Source of the DNA: Bacteroidota bacterium
GTDB taxonomy: Bacteria; Bacteroidota; Bacteroidia; Cytophagales; Cyclobacteriaceae
Length of the DNA: 64,000 bases
Assembly: GCA_018267275.1 (NCBI GenBank)
Contig: JAFDYV010000011.1
Span: 1-64,000, forward strand
Direction: 5' to 3'
Shown: in pieces, positions 9,163-17,120 of the stretch
Numbering within the stretch: position 1 is the stretch's first letter
Layout of the letters: the number at the start of each line of letters is the position of its first letter
Program-made: the position numbers and the translations under genes
Notes under the pieces: generated by a model
What the model was told of the DNA's origin: nothing
Databases searched by the model: none
What the model saw: only the letters and a program-made list of their open reading frames with translations

Positions 9163-9781
9163 TGGATTCTTTTGTTATGTTTTTTCTTTCTAAAATCTTT
9201 TTCAACCCATCCAGTCCATAGTACATTCTGGACTTTACTGTGTTTTCTGAAATATTGAGGGTCTCGGCAATTTCACGAAACTTTAGCCCCTCATACTCTT
9301 TCATAATTACTACTTCCCGCTGCTCGACACTCAACTCCATCAGGCATTGTTGCAACAAGTCAGATAGTTCAGACTGCCTCAATTGCCGTTCAGGGTTTTC
9401 GCTTCTGTGATGGCTTTCTTCCCATCGATAACTCTCTTCTCCTTCGCCCGGTCGCAGGTCGTGTAAGGAAAGTGAGCGCGCTGCTTTTTTCTTTCGTGCC
9501 TCTTCTCGGCAGTAGTTTACTGCAATGGTGTACATCCAACTCTTAAACCGTGCTACATCCTGCAAAGCAGGCAGATTCTTATGCATGCTGATAAATGTTT
9601 TCTGCGACACCTCCATGGCCAAGTCGTGGTCGAAGAAAAACTTATAGGCAAAATTGTAAATACGCTTATACCAAAGCTGCACCAGTTTACCTTGGGCATT
9701 TTTATCCCCCTCGCGTGCGCGGGCGATGAGGGTATCAGCGTGCATCATAGCGATATCGAGTAGCGTTTCAGCCAAGGCCAA
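9146..9781 (-). CDS. ECF-family RNA polymerase sigma factor
   Basis: The 211-residue protein has region 2 (YNFAYKFFFDHDLAMEVSQKTFISM, then FKSWMYTIAVNYCRE). Region 4 has a helix-turn-helix (LSVEQREVVIMKEYEGLKFREIAETLNISENTVKSRM). A charged linker rich in Ser/Arg/Glu separates the two. It should direct transcription of an envelope-stress-like regulon and be held by the anti-sigma factor encoded downstream. It is first in a three-gene minus-strand operon. Confidence 0.92.
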   Translation of the reverse strand: MALAETLLDIAMMHADTLIARAREGDKNAQGKLVQLWYKRIYNFAYKFFFDHDLAMEVSQKTFISMHKNLPALQDVARFKSWMYTIAVNYCREEARKKKAARSLSLHDLRPGEGEESYRWEESHHRSENPERQLRQSELSDLLQQCLMELSVEQREVVIMKEYEGLKFREIAETLNISENTVKSRMYYGLDGLKKILERKNITKESIGYEL

Positions 9782-9967
9782 TTTTCGGTTCTGGAGTTAA
9801 GATGCGTTCAAAAGGTAAATAGTTTTAATCGAACAGTAAAAATAATAGTCCTAAACGCCTATCTGGGTTAGTAATCGTTTTTGGTCGATTTTGCTTGAAA
9901 AAACGTGCAATAGCCCATTGCGATACATTATCTTTGGCTGTTTAAAATCAAAACCCAACAAATCCAT

Positions 9968-11068
9968 TTGGTTTCTTTAGCTATTGTAGGGATTGCGGTA
10001 CTTGGTATTCAGCTCCTGTTTTTCGTCCTTTTTTTAGTTGCCTTTCAACGCTACAGAGCTTTGAAAGACGAGGCGCCCCGGCCTGTATCAATCATCGTTT
10101 GTGCACATGATGAAGAGCAAAACCTGCGCGAATTGGTGCCCTTGTTGCTGCAGCAAAACCACCCAACGTTTGAGGTGATCATCGTAGAAGACCGTTGCAA
10201 CGATGGTACGTACGATTATTTGTTGCAGGCCACAAAAGAAAACAACAACCTGCGCATGGTTCGTGTGGTGAACAAACCGGAACATGTAAACGGTAAGAAA
10301 TATGCACTAACATTGGGAATTAAAGCGGCAAAATACGACCGTGTGCTGCTGACTGATGCCGACTGTCGACCCGTTTCGAATGAATGGGCAACACGGATGA
10401 CTAGCTGTTATCTACCCACCACTGAGTTTGTCCTGGGGTTTTCGCCCTACGCAAAAGCTGAGTCGTTATTGAACGCGTTTATCCGTTTTGAGTCTACCCT
10501 TACGGGGATTCAAATGGTGGGTATGGCTCGGTTGGGCAACCCCTACATGGGCTTGGGGCGAAATCTTCTGTACGAAAAGAAGGTATTTCTGGAAAACAAG
10601 GGATTTAATGACCACTTGGAAGTGACCGGGGGTGATGACGACTTGTTTGTAAACCGACATGCTACTGCGGCAAATACGTTGATAAGGTTGGGTGCTGATT
10701 GTATGACAGTTTCCAAGCCCAAACAAACTTGGGCCGAGTTTTATCAGCAGAAAAAACGCCATTTATCGGTGGGTAAGCGCTATCGTTTTACCGACCGGCT
10801 GGTACTTGGGTTGTTTACAATTAGTTGGATGTTGATTTGGTTTTGGGTAGTGCCGGTGGCTGTTGTTCACTCATGGGGCCTATGGCTGGGTGCTGCTTTT
10901 TTTGTGAGGTGGTTGGTGATGGCCATTCTTTTTCACCAAGCGTCCATTCGCTTGGGGCAGCGGTTTGAGGCTTGGAAAGTGCCCCTTTTAGATTTTATTT
11001 ATGCGTTTTACTATCTTGTTGCCGGTGTAGCAGCGTTAAATGCTAAACGAATCCGATGGAAGAACTAG
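9968..11068 (+). CDS. Membrane glycosyltransferase family 2
   Basis: One N-terminal span (about residues 4-28) precedes a GT-A domain with PVSIIVCAHDEEQNL and VIIVEDRCNDGTYD. Further along are the DTDADC-like LLTDADCRP metal site and GGDDDLFVNRHA. A Q-x-x-R-H/W-like motif QKKRHLSVGKRY follows, then two or three membrane helices at the C-terminus. This is the layout of processive or lipid-linked inner-membrane family 2 enzymes. The start is a TTG at 9968; no ATG is available near the correct position. A TATCTTTG -7-like box lies at 9929-9936. It overlaps the sigma factor gene by 13 bases. Confidence 0.85.
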   Translation: MVSLAIVGIAVLGIQLLFFVLFLVAFQRYRALKDEAPRPVSIIVCAHDEEQNLRELVPLLLQQNHPTFEVIIVEDRCNDGTYDYLLQATKENNNLRMVRVVNKPEHVNGKKYALTLGIKAAKYDRVLLTDADCRPVSNEWATRMTSCYLPTTEFVLGFSPYAKAESLLNAFIRFESTLTGIQMVGMARLGNPYMGLGRNLLYEKKVFLENKGFNDHLEVTGGDDDLFVNRHATAANTLIRLGADCMTVSKPKQTWAEFYQQKKRHLSVGKRYRFTDRLVLGLFTISWMLIWFWVVPVAVVHSWGLWLGAAFFVRWLVMAILFHQASIRLGQRFEAWKVPLLDFIYAFYYLVAGVAALNAKRIRWKN

Positions 11069-11670
11069 AAGAAGGTAGGTTTTCGTCAAAGGCACTGGAA
11101 GATTTTCGGCTGATAGACATGGCCGTGGGCGGTGATGACAAGGCGTATGGCAAGCTATTGCAGCGATACAAGCGCCCGGTTTACCATGTCATCCTAAAAA
11201 TGGTTCGCAACGTAGACGATGCCGAAGACCTTACGATGGAATCTTTTTCGAAAGCTTTCCGCAGCCTGCACCGATTCAAAAAAGATTTTACGTTCAGCAC
11301 CTGGTTGTTTCGGATTGCCACTAACAACACCATTGATTTTATTCGTAAAAAGAAAATCAATACGCTGAGCATTGAAAATACCTATACCGATGACGATGGC
11401 AGTTCAGTATCCATTGATATTGAAGACAGTCAGAATCTCAATCCGCAAGACGAAGCCATTCGCGCACAAAAGGAAGAAATTATGAACGTGTTTGTAAACA
11501 TGCTGCCCACCAAATATCAAAAGCTGGTGCGCCTACGTTACTTTCACGAGTTGAGCTACGAAGAAATTGCCGTTGAATTAGAGGCACCGTTGGGCACCGT
11601 GAAAGCACAACTCCACAGGGCGCGCGAGTTGCTGTATGATTTAGTCAAGAACAAGAAAGAGCACATCTAA
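11056..11670 (+). CDS. RNA polymerase sigma factor, sigma-70 (ECF-like) family
   Basis: Region 2 is seen in YHVILKMVRNVDDAEDLTMESFSKAF and FSTWLFRIATNNTIDFIRKKK. Region 4 is seen in LPTKYQKLVRLRYFHELSYEEIAVELEAPLGTVKAQLHRAR. It resembles the widespread Bacteroidota sigma factors that have no adjacent anti-sigma gene; none is seen here. It is coupled to the upstream glycosyltransferase by a 13-base overlap. It ends only 2 bases from the stop of the convergent NUDIX gene. Confidence 0.92.
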   Translation: MEELEEGRFSSKALEDFRLIDMAVGGDDKAYGKLLQRYKRPVYHVILKMVRNVDDAEDLTMESFSKAFRSLHRFKKDFTFSTWLFRIATNNTIDFIRKKKINTLSIENTYTDDDGSSVSIDIEDSQNLNPQDEAIRAQKEEIMNVFVNMLPTKYQKLVRLRYFHELSYEEIAVELEAPLGTVKAQLHRARELLYDLVKNKKEHI

Positions 11671-11672
11671 TC

Positions 11673-12215
11673 TTAGGCCCGTTGCATCAAAGCAACTTTG
11701 AGGATGCCCATTACGCTGAGGCTGTCTGTAATTTTTCCATCCAACACCATTTGATATGCGTCTTTGAATGGTAGTTTCCAAACCTTCATATCAGCTTCGG
11801 TGGCTTCAAGATTTTGTTTTCCCTCTTTTAAACCTTCGGCCAAAAATACAAACCCCTCTTCGTCTGATACGGAATTAGATAAATGGGCGCGCAGAATCAT
11901 CGTCCATTTTTCCGCTTCAAGGCCTGTTTCCTCTTTTAGTTCACGCTTGGCAGAATCCAGCACGTCAATATGGAGCGGGCCACCGCCTTCGGGTATCTCC
12001 CAGCTCCATTCGTTTAGGGTGTAACGGTACTGGCCTACCAGCCAAGTGTTCATCTCTTGGTCTAGCGCCACAATGCCGATGGCTTTGTTTTTGAAATGTA
12101 CTTTGCCATAGATGCCTTTACCGCCTGCCGGATTGAGCACTTGATGCTGTTCTAATTTTATCCAAGGGTTTTCGTAAATGTCTTCGATGAAGAGGGTTGT
12201 CCAAGGGTTTTTCAT
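11673..12215 (-). CDS. NUDIX hydrolase, ADP-ribose pyrophosphatase-like
   Basis: The 180-residue protein carries a NUDIX box, GGPLHIDVLDSAKREL then KEETGLEAE, with the REx2EE metal-binding core intact. The preceding region (VALDQEMNTWLVGQYRY, then WSWEIPEGGG) is typical of ADP-sugar pyrophosphatases. It probably cleaves ADP-ribose or related nucleotide sugars in the cytoplasm. An A/T-rich spacer with repeated AGTTTAAAG words separates it from rnhB. Confidence 0.88.
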   Translation of the reverse strand: MKNPWTTLFIEDIYENPWIKLEQHQVLNPAGGKGIYGKVHFKNKAIGIVALDQEMNTWLVGQYRYTLNEWSWEIPEGGGPLHIDVLDSAKRELKEETGLEAEKWTMILRAHLSNSVSDEEGFVFLAEGLKEGKQNLEATEADMKVWKLPFKDAYQMVLDGKITDSLSVMGILKVALMQRA

Positions 12216-12296
12216 AGTTAGATAAAAAGTTTAAAGTTAAAAGTTTAAAGTCCAAAGTGGCCAACTTTTAACTTTTCACTCCTAACTTTATGCCTA

Positions 12297-12896
12297 ATGC
12301 TCAAATCAAGTTATACAAAAGAGAAAATAGAAGCCGGCTGCGATGAAGTGGGCCGAGGTTGTTTGGCTGGACCCGTGGTGGCCGCTGCAGTTATCCTTCC
12401 TAAAAAATTCAAGCACAAGTTGCTAACCGATTCAAAACAATTAAAGAAAACAGATCGCGAGCAATTGCAAGAGGAAATTAAAGCATCTGCGCTGGCGTGG
12501 GCAGTGGCAGAAGTAAGTCATACCGAAATAGACGAAATCAATATTTTGAATGCATCTTTTAAGGCCATGCATTTAGCATTAGATGGATTGAAATTGCAAC
12601 CCGAATTTTTGCTGATAGACGGCAATCGGTTTAAGCCTTACCGGGAGATTGATTACAAATGTATTGTGAAGGGGGACGCCAAGTATCTGTCGATTGCGGC
12701 AGCTTCGGTTTTGGCAAAAACCTATCGCGATGAACTGATGGAAAAACTGGCAAATGAATTTCCGGGCTATGGCTGGGCAACGAACGTGGGTTACCCCACA
12801 ACGGAACACCGCGAAGGAATAAGGACACTAGGCATCACTCCTTATCACAGAAAGTCGTTTCAGTTGCTGCCTTCTCAATTAGAATTATTTGAGTAA
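12297..12896 (+). CDS. rnhB: Ribonuclease HII
   Basis: This enzyme cuts the RNA strand of RNA-DNA hybrids and removes misinserted ribonucleotides. The active-site motif CDEVGRGCLAGPVVAAAV is at residues 15-32. The second carboxylate lies in LLIDGNRF, and KGDAKYLSIAAASVLAKTYRD is the typical C-terminal motif. The length of 199 residues is normal. The ATG at 12297 is chosen; another ATG at 12290 is out of frame. Confidence 0.96.
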   Translation: MLKSSYTKEKIEAGCDEVGRGCLAGPVVAAAVILPKKFKHKLLTDSKQLKKTDREQLQEEIKASALAWAVAEVSHTEIDEINILNASFKAMHLALDGLKLQPEFLLIDGNRFKPYREIDYKCIVKGDAKYLSIAAASVLAKTYRDELMEKLANEFPGYGWATNVGYPTTEHREGIRTLGITPYHRKSFQLLPSQLELFE

Positions 12897-12904
12897 TTTT
12901 CTGC

Positions 12905-13792
12905 ATGGCTTTTTCAATTTTTATAAAGAAAGGGGATACGTTTGACTACAAGAGCCAGCATATTTGCAAAAATTGCAACTCGTCTTTTCAAGGCAAATTT
13001 TGTTTTCGGTGTGGCGAAAAAGTAGTTGACGTTGCCGATCGTTCATTTGCGAAGATGGCCGAAAGTCTGTTGAATGCGTTTACCTTTTTGGAAGGCAAAT
13101 TTTGGCGGAGCTTTAAACTTATCATCACCCAGCCCGGGCAACTGTCGCACAATATTCGCAGCGGCATTCAAGTACCGTACATGAAGTTGGTAGGTCTATT
13201 TTTTGTAGCGAATTTTTTCTATTTCCTTTTTCCGGTTTTTGATACGTTTAATTCTTCGTTGTACTCACAATATTACCAGCAAGTTCATAGTCCTATCGTG
13301 CAGAGCCTGGTGAGTGAACACATCAAGGCCAATCATTTAGATGCAAAGGAATTTACGAATCAATACAATGCTCATTCGGGTAACTTAGCTAAGCTGCTAT
13401 TGGTGGTGCTGGTGTTTATTTTTACGTTGCCGCTATCTATTGTTAATTATTCAAAAAAGAACTTTTATTTCGATCATTTGCAGGTTTCGTTTGAATTCCA
13501 CGCATTTCAAATGTTGTTAAGCAGTGTCATTGTTCCAAACCTACTTAAATGGATTATTCGATCGGTAAAAAATTGGTTTGCGGCAGATTGGAGTGTTTTG
13601 TTGTCGGATCATGTCTATTCATATTTTTCAATGGTGCTTTTTGCATATTTCTGGATACGTGCACAAAGGGTATTTTATGAACACTCTTGGTGGGTGAGTA
13701 TTTTAAAGGGGCTTTTTCTTGGCTACATTGTTTTTAATACGTGGGATGTTTATCGCATGCTGTTATTCTTCTTTACTTTTTACACAATGTAG
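12905..13792 (+). CDS. DUF3667 membrane protein with N-terminal zinc ribbon
   Basis: The N-terminus has two CxxC pairs, CKNCNSSFQGKFCFRCGEK (residues about 21-39), a zinc ribbon. It is followed by the conserved SLLNAFTFLEGKFWRSFKLI segment of DUF3667. Four to five membrane helices fill the rest. The family is abundant in Bacteroidota and its function is unknown. It starts 8 bases after rnhB. Confidence 0.85.
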   Translation: MAFSIFIKKGDTFDYKSQHICKNCNSSFQGKFCFRCGEKVVDVADRSFAKMAESLLNAFTFLEGKFWRSFKLIITQPGQLSHNIRSGIQVPYMKLVGLFFVANFFYFLFPVFDTFNSSLYSQYYQQVHSPIVQSLVSEHIKANHLDAKEFTNQYNAHSGNLAKLLLVVLVFIFTLPLSIVNYSKKNFYFDHLQVSFEFHAFQMLLSSVIVPNLLKWIIRSVKNWFAADWSVLLSDHVYSYFSMVLFAYFWIRAQRVFYEHSWWVSILKGLFLGYIVFNTWDVYRMLLFFFTFYTM

Positions 13793-13793
13793 C

Positions 13794-14576
13794 ATGTGCC
13801 TCATCTTTTTTGCTATTCAACAACACCCGCGTTATAAGTTGATAATTGCGGCTAACCGTGATGAATTTTACAAGCGAAAAACGGCCCCGGCTGATTTTTG
13901 GCCGGAGAATTCGGCAATCGTAGGGGGGAGAGATTTGGAGGCCATGCGAGCGGATGGCACATGCGGCACGTGGATGGCGATGAACAAAAATGGCCGCGTG
14001 GCCATGGTAACCAACTACCGCGACCCGAAAAACATCGACCCGAAAGCGCCTTCGCGCGGGCATTTGGTTTCAGATTTTTTGGAGGGAAATGATTTGCCGG
14101 CCGACTACCTGGTAAACATTAAATCAAATGGCTTGCGCTACAACGGTTATAATTTGGTGGTAGGCACTGCCGATGAACTTTGGTATTTGAGTAACTACCA
14201 AAACGAAATACAACGCTTGCCCGCTGGCATACATGGGTTGAGCAATCATCTGCTCAATACGCCTTGGCCGAAAGTGGCAAAAGGAAAAGAGCGGTTCAAT
14301 AAAGAAATTCGAAAAGAAGACTTGGGCGCAGCATCTCTATTTCAGTTTTTGTACGACACCGAGCGTGCGCCAGACAATCTGCTGCCTGATACGGGCATTG
14401 GACTTGAACGTGAACGAGCTTTGTCATCTATGTTTATCAAAACCAACGGCTATGGCACGCGCTGTTCTACGGTTGTGTTGATTGATAAACATAACAATGT
14501 GGAGTACACCGAACGCCTTTATGATTTAGAGACGTTTGAGTTTAAAGATAGAGTGTTTAGGTTTCGAGTTAGCTGA
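13794..14576 (+). CDS. NRDE (TANGO2-like) family protein
   Basis: The mature start is ATG at 13794, giving MCLIFFAIQQHPRYKLIIAA with the family's Cys at position 2 and the name-giving NRDE tetrapeptide just after. Later conserved parts are GGRDLEAMRADGTCGTWMAM, VAMVTNYRD and GLSNHLLNTPWPK. The open frame extends further upstream into the DUF3667 gene, but those residues do not fit the family. The N-terminal Cys and the NRDE region suggest an Ntn-hydrolase-like fold. A role in haem or lipid handling has been proposed for TANGO2 relatives. Confidence 0.88.
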   Translation: MCLIFFAIQQHPRYKLIIAANRDEFYKRKTAPADFWPENSAIVGGRDLEAMRADGTCGTWMAMNKNGRVAMVTNYRDPKNIDPKAPSRGHLVSDFLEGNDLPADYLVNIKSNGLRYNGYNLVVGTADELWYLSNYQNEIQRLPAGIHGLSNHLLNTPWPKVAKGKERFNKEIRKEDLGAASLFQFLYDTERAPDNLLPDTGIGLERERALSSMFIKTNGYGTRCSTVVLIDKHNNVEYTERLYDLETFEFKDRVFRFRVS

Positions 14577-14641
14577 CTCACCCCGACCTCGCTTTGCTCG
14601 GTCACCACTCTCTACCACGTAGACAGGGGTGGGCGAGAGTC
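14575..14641 (+). repeat. 67-base intergenic repeat, copy 1
   Basis: The unit begins GACTCACCCCGACCTCGCTT and ends GAGAGTC, so its ends are imperfect inverted repeats. It touches the stop of the NRDE gene. A second copy of equal length begins 138 bases later. Each copy can fold as two hairpins. Confidence 0.75.
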
Positions 14642-14712
14642 AGTAAACAGCAAATTTTTCAGTTAACTGTTTGCAACTTTGAGTTAAAGAACGGGATCAG
14701 TTTTTTCGCAAT

Positions 14713-14779
14713 GACTCACCCCGACCTCGCTTCGGTCGGTCTCCACTCTCTAACCTATGGAAAGGGTTAGGTGAGAGTC
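14713..14779 (+). repeat. 67-base intergenic repeat, copy 2
   Basis: This has the same start and end as copy 1. It folds better: CCGACC/GGTCGG around a 7-base loop, then CTAACC/GGTTAG. Where the loops differ from copy 1 the changes are mostly compensated in the stems. Confidence 0.75.
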
Positions 14780-14902
14780 AACCCAGTCTGAATAATTCTG
14801 TGAATCTGTGGCAACTTCTTTATTAAAACTTTTTCGTTTACCAATCAATCGTAACAAAAAGACGATGTGCTCGTCTTGGTGGTGTTGGATGAGGGGTGGG
14901 TG

Positions 14903-14942
14903 AGTCGTGCCACCACTACAAGTGGTGGCACGACTTTGTTTT
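14903..14942 (+). terminator. Strong hairpin with T tract in a gene-free stretch
   Basis: A perfect 14-base-pair stem (14903-14916 with 14922-14935, loop TACAA) is followed by TTGTTTT. It has terminator form, but the nearest upstream stop is more than 320 bases away. It may therefore end a long 3' leader or an unseen small RNA. The rest of 14577-15243 holds repeats and no convincing gene. Confidence 0.5.
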
Positions 14943-15020
14943 AATCGGAGCAAGTGGGCAAGCCCCTCTTCGCAAAGGCTTCCACCTTCACTTTGTTCCT
15001 GTGGACGAGTCGTAGGGCAA

Positions 15021-15119
15021 GGGATAGCAGCGGAAAGCCCGAAGTGCGCGGGGATGTGGCCGGCCGGACTTGCAGCGGATAGCCCGACCCGAGCGCGCGT
15101 TCGTGGCGGGCAGCAGGCG
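15021..15119 (+). repeat. GC-rich intergenic repeat, forward copy
   Basis: It contains GATAGCAGCGGAAAGCCCG, then GGACTTGCAGCGGATAGCCCG about 50 bases later, then a GCGGGCAGCAGGC tail. The internal words AGCGGAAAGCCCG and AGCGGATAGCCCG are near-duplicates. An inverted copy lies at 16011-16124. Base composition is much richer in G+C than the neighbouring genes. Confidence 0.65.
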
Positions 15120-15243
15120 AGGGGTGCCCCATCTTTGCCAAGGCTTCGATGGGCAGGCCTCAAGAGAAAAATTTAAAGTATTTTGCATCGTTTTGTAACC
15201 AATTCGCCTTCTTTCAGTTGAAACAATAATTAGCACCACGCAC

Positions 15244-15969
15244 ATGGGTAAAATCATAGAAACACACGAAATCTCGAGGATGTACAAAATGGGCGACAAC
15301 ATTGTAAACGCCCTGCAGTCTATCTCCATCAGCATCGATAAAGGTGAGTACGTGGCTTTCATGGGGCCTTCGGGCTCGGGCAAGTCAACGCTCATGAACA
15401 TTATCGGGTGTTTAGATTCGCCCACGGGTGGCACCTACTCGCTCAATGGGCAAGAGGTAAGCGAGATGACCGAGAATGAACTGGCCATGATTCGCAACAA
15501 AGAAATTGGCTTTGTGTTTCAGACCTTTAACCTGTTGCCCCGCGCCTCGGCTTTAGAGAACGTGGCCTTGCCGCTGATTTATGCCGGCTATAGCAAAGAT
15601 GAGCGCGAAGAGATGGCCATGGCCGCGTTGGAGAGTGTGGATTTGGCCAACCGCCATCACCACAAGCCCAACGAGCTTTCGGGCGGGCAGCGCCAGCGGG
15701 TGGCCATTGCGCGTGCGTTGGTGAACAACCCTTCTATCATTTTGGCCGATGAGCCCACGGGTAACTTGGATACAAAAACCAGTTACGACATCATGAATTT
15801 GTTTCAGAACCTGCACGATAAAGGCAACACCATTATTCTGGTGACACACGAAGACGACATTGCGCACTATGCCCACCGCATCATTCGGTTGCGCGATGGT
15901 TTGATTGAGTGGGACCGCAAGAACGAAAACGTAACGCGCAACCCTGCCATGGCGGAGGTAGCGCACTGA
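15244..15969 (+). CDS. ABC transporter ATP-binding protein, MacB/LolD type
   Basis: The 241-residue ATPase has Walker A GPSGSGKST at residues 41-49, a Q-loop near FVFQTFNLLPRASALENVALPL, signature LSGGQRQRVAIARAL, Walker B IILADEPTGNLD and the switch histidine in LVTHEDD. These are hallmarks of the MacB/LolD/FtsE-like group that drives export or lipoprotein release rather than import. No permease gene is adjacent, so the partner is unknown. The TolC/adaptor pair at 2521-5385 is a possible partner. The gene is flanked by inverted copies of a GC-rich repeat and is itself more GC-rich than most neighbours. Confidence 0.92.
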   Translation: MGKIIETHEISRMYKMGDNIVNALQSISISIDKGEYVAFMGPSGSGKSTLMNIIGCLDSPTGGTYSLNGQEVSEMTENELAMIRNKEIGFVFQTFNLLPRASALENVALPLIYAGYSKDEREEMAMAALESVDLANRHHHKPNELSGGQRQRVAIARALVNNPSIILADEPTGNLDTKTSYDIMNLFQNLHDKGNTIILVTHEDDIAHYAHRIIRLRDGLIEWDRKNENVTRNPAMAEVAH

Positions 15970-16010
15970 AGATTTTAGATTACAGATTAAAGATTTAAGA
16001 TTTGAGATGG

Positions 16011-16124
16011 GCGGCCTGCTCGCTCCCGCGCACTTTTCCTTGCGGCTCGCACCGCGCTATTCGCTGCAAGTCCGCGCCCTCACACAACCAACCCTTGGCG
16101 GGCTTTCCGCTTCTATCGCTGGCC
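16011..16124 (-). repeat. GC-rich intergenic repeat, inverted copy
   Basis: Read on the minus strand it has GCGATAGAAGCGGAAAGCCCG, then GCGGACTTGCAGCGAATAGC, then a GCGGGAGCGAGCAGGC-like tail. The order of words matches the forward copy at 15021-15119. It lies just after the ABC ATPase gene, next to an A/T-rich AGATTTAAGATTTGAGAT spacer. Confidence 0.65.
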
Positions 16125-16143
16125 GATGCTACTACGAAATTTC

Positions 16144-16174
16144 TCTGCGATTCAATGATGTTTCTGTAATTTTG
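16144..16174 (+). promoter_or_regulatory. Probable promoter of the small membrane protein/adenosyltransferase pair
   Basis: TCTG at 16144-16147 and TAATTTTG at 16167-16174 are separated by 19 bases. This fits TTTG-N19-TAnnTTTG with one mismatch and lies 23 bases before the ATG at 16197. Confidence 0.4.
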
Positions 16175-16196
16175 AGTTCTACCAGAAAGAATTGAA

Positions 16197-16502
16197 ATGA
16201 TACTGACTGTCATAATTGCAATTTCGATTTTTCAAGTTGGTATCTATTTCCTTTTAGATTTAAGGCATAAAGGGAATCTAAAGATTTTTATTTTGATGTT
16301 AGTTTTGCTTTCGTATTTCTTTTTTCTGCCCCCACTCTTTTATCCGAAGATAAACCCAAATGGGGTGAACTGCGGAATGCCGATACTCGGGATAACTTTG
16401 GCGTTTTGGATTTTTGGTTCTCTGATGTCCACAGTTAGCCACTTAGCTTATCTTTTTTTTCAACCAGGTCGCGAAAGGCTTCGTAATCTAAAAAAAACAT
16501 GA
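16197..16502 (+). CDS. Small membrane protein of unknown function
   Basis: The 101-residue product is very hydrophobic, with three likely membrane helices (about residues 2-21, 28-46, 64-88) and a basic C-terminus. Its TGA stop overlaps the ATG of the adenosyltransferase gene (ATGA), which supports it being a real, co-translated gene. I recognise no family. Confidence 0.6.
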   Translation: MILTVIIAISIFQVGIYFLLDLRHKGNLKIFILMLVLLSYFFFLPPLFYPKINPNGVNCGMPILGITLAFWIFGSLMSTVSHLAYLFFQPGRERLRNLKKT

Positions 16503-17047
16503 AAATCTACACCAAAACAGGCGACCAAGGCACCACTTCTCTCTTTGGCGGAAAGCGTGTTTCGAAGTCTGACCTGCGTATTGATAGCTACGGCACTGTC
16601 GATGAACTAAATTCCTACATCGGCTTGTTGCGCGACCAAGAAGTGAACGAAGTGCGTAAGGATGTCTTGATTGAAATTCAAGACCGTTTGTTTACCATAG
16701 GCTCAATTTTAGCCACCGAGCCGGGAAATGCAAAAGTAAAAATCCCGGCTCTTGCCGAAAACGACATCACCTACCTTGAGGAAGAAATGGATGCCATGGA
16801 CGCGAAGCTGCCGCCAATGAAGTTTTTTGTTTTGCCGGGTGGCCATCCTTCCGTCTCGTTTGGGCATGTGGCGCGCACCGTGTGCCGCAGGGCCGAGCGA
16901 CTGGTGATTGCCCTCAACCACCAAGAAACGATTGACTCGTTGGTGATAAAATACCTTAACCGATTGTCGGACTACCTGTTTATGTTATGCCGCATGATGG
17001 CGCAAGAACTAAAAATTCAAGAAACCCCTTGGAAGGCGAGGATGTAA
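16499..17047 (+). CDS. PduO-type ATP:cob(I)alamin adenosyltransferase
   Basis: This enzyme transfers the adenosyl group of ATP to cob(I)alamin to make coenzyme B12. The N-terminal ATP-binding motif KIYTKTGDQGTTSLFGGKR and the SYGTVDELNSYIGLLRD segment are diagnostic. RTVCRRAERLVIAL and IKYLNRLSDYLFMLCRMM form the C-terminal helices. The 182-residue length is normal for the single-domain form (MMAB/PduO). It suggests use of B12-dependent enzymes or salvage, but no other cobalamin gene is in the window. Confidence 0.94.
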   Translation: MKIYTKTGDQGTTSLFGGKRVSKSDLRIDSYGTVDELNSYIGLLRDQEVNEVRKDVLIEIQDRLFTIGSILATEPGNAKVKIPALAENDITYLEEEMDAMDAKLPPMKFFVLPGGHPSVSFGHVARTVCRRAERLVIALNHQETIDSLVIKYLNRLSDYLFMLCRMMAQELKIQETPWKARM

Positions 17048-17120
17048 ATTGGGGCTTAGGACTTTGGACTCAGTCTGGCTTCTGTAAGCATTTTTGGAGA
17101 ATTGCACTTACCTTTAAATC

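Noticed and set aside
14750..15176. Open frames of 66-148 codons on both strands in the spacer before the ABC ATPase gene
   Set aside because: They lie over repeats and GC-rich low-complexity DNA, overlap each other, and give Pro/Arg/Ala-rich products with no motif.
15553..15966. 137-codon minus-strand frame opposite the ABC ATPase
   Set aside because: The plus strand carries all ATPase motifs; the antisense product has none.
16007..16213. Short open frames on both strands after the ABC ATPase gene
   Set aside because: They coincide with the inverted GC-rich repeat and have no protein-like pattern.
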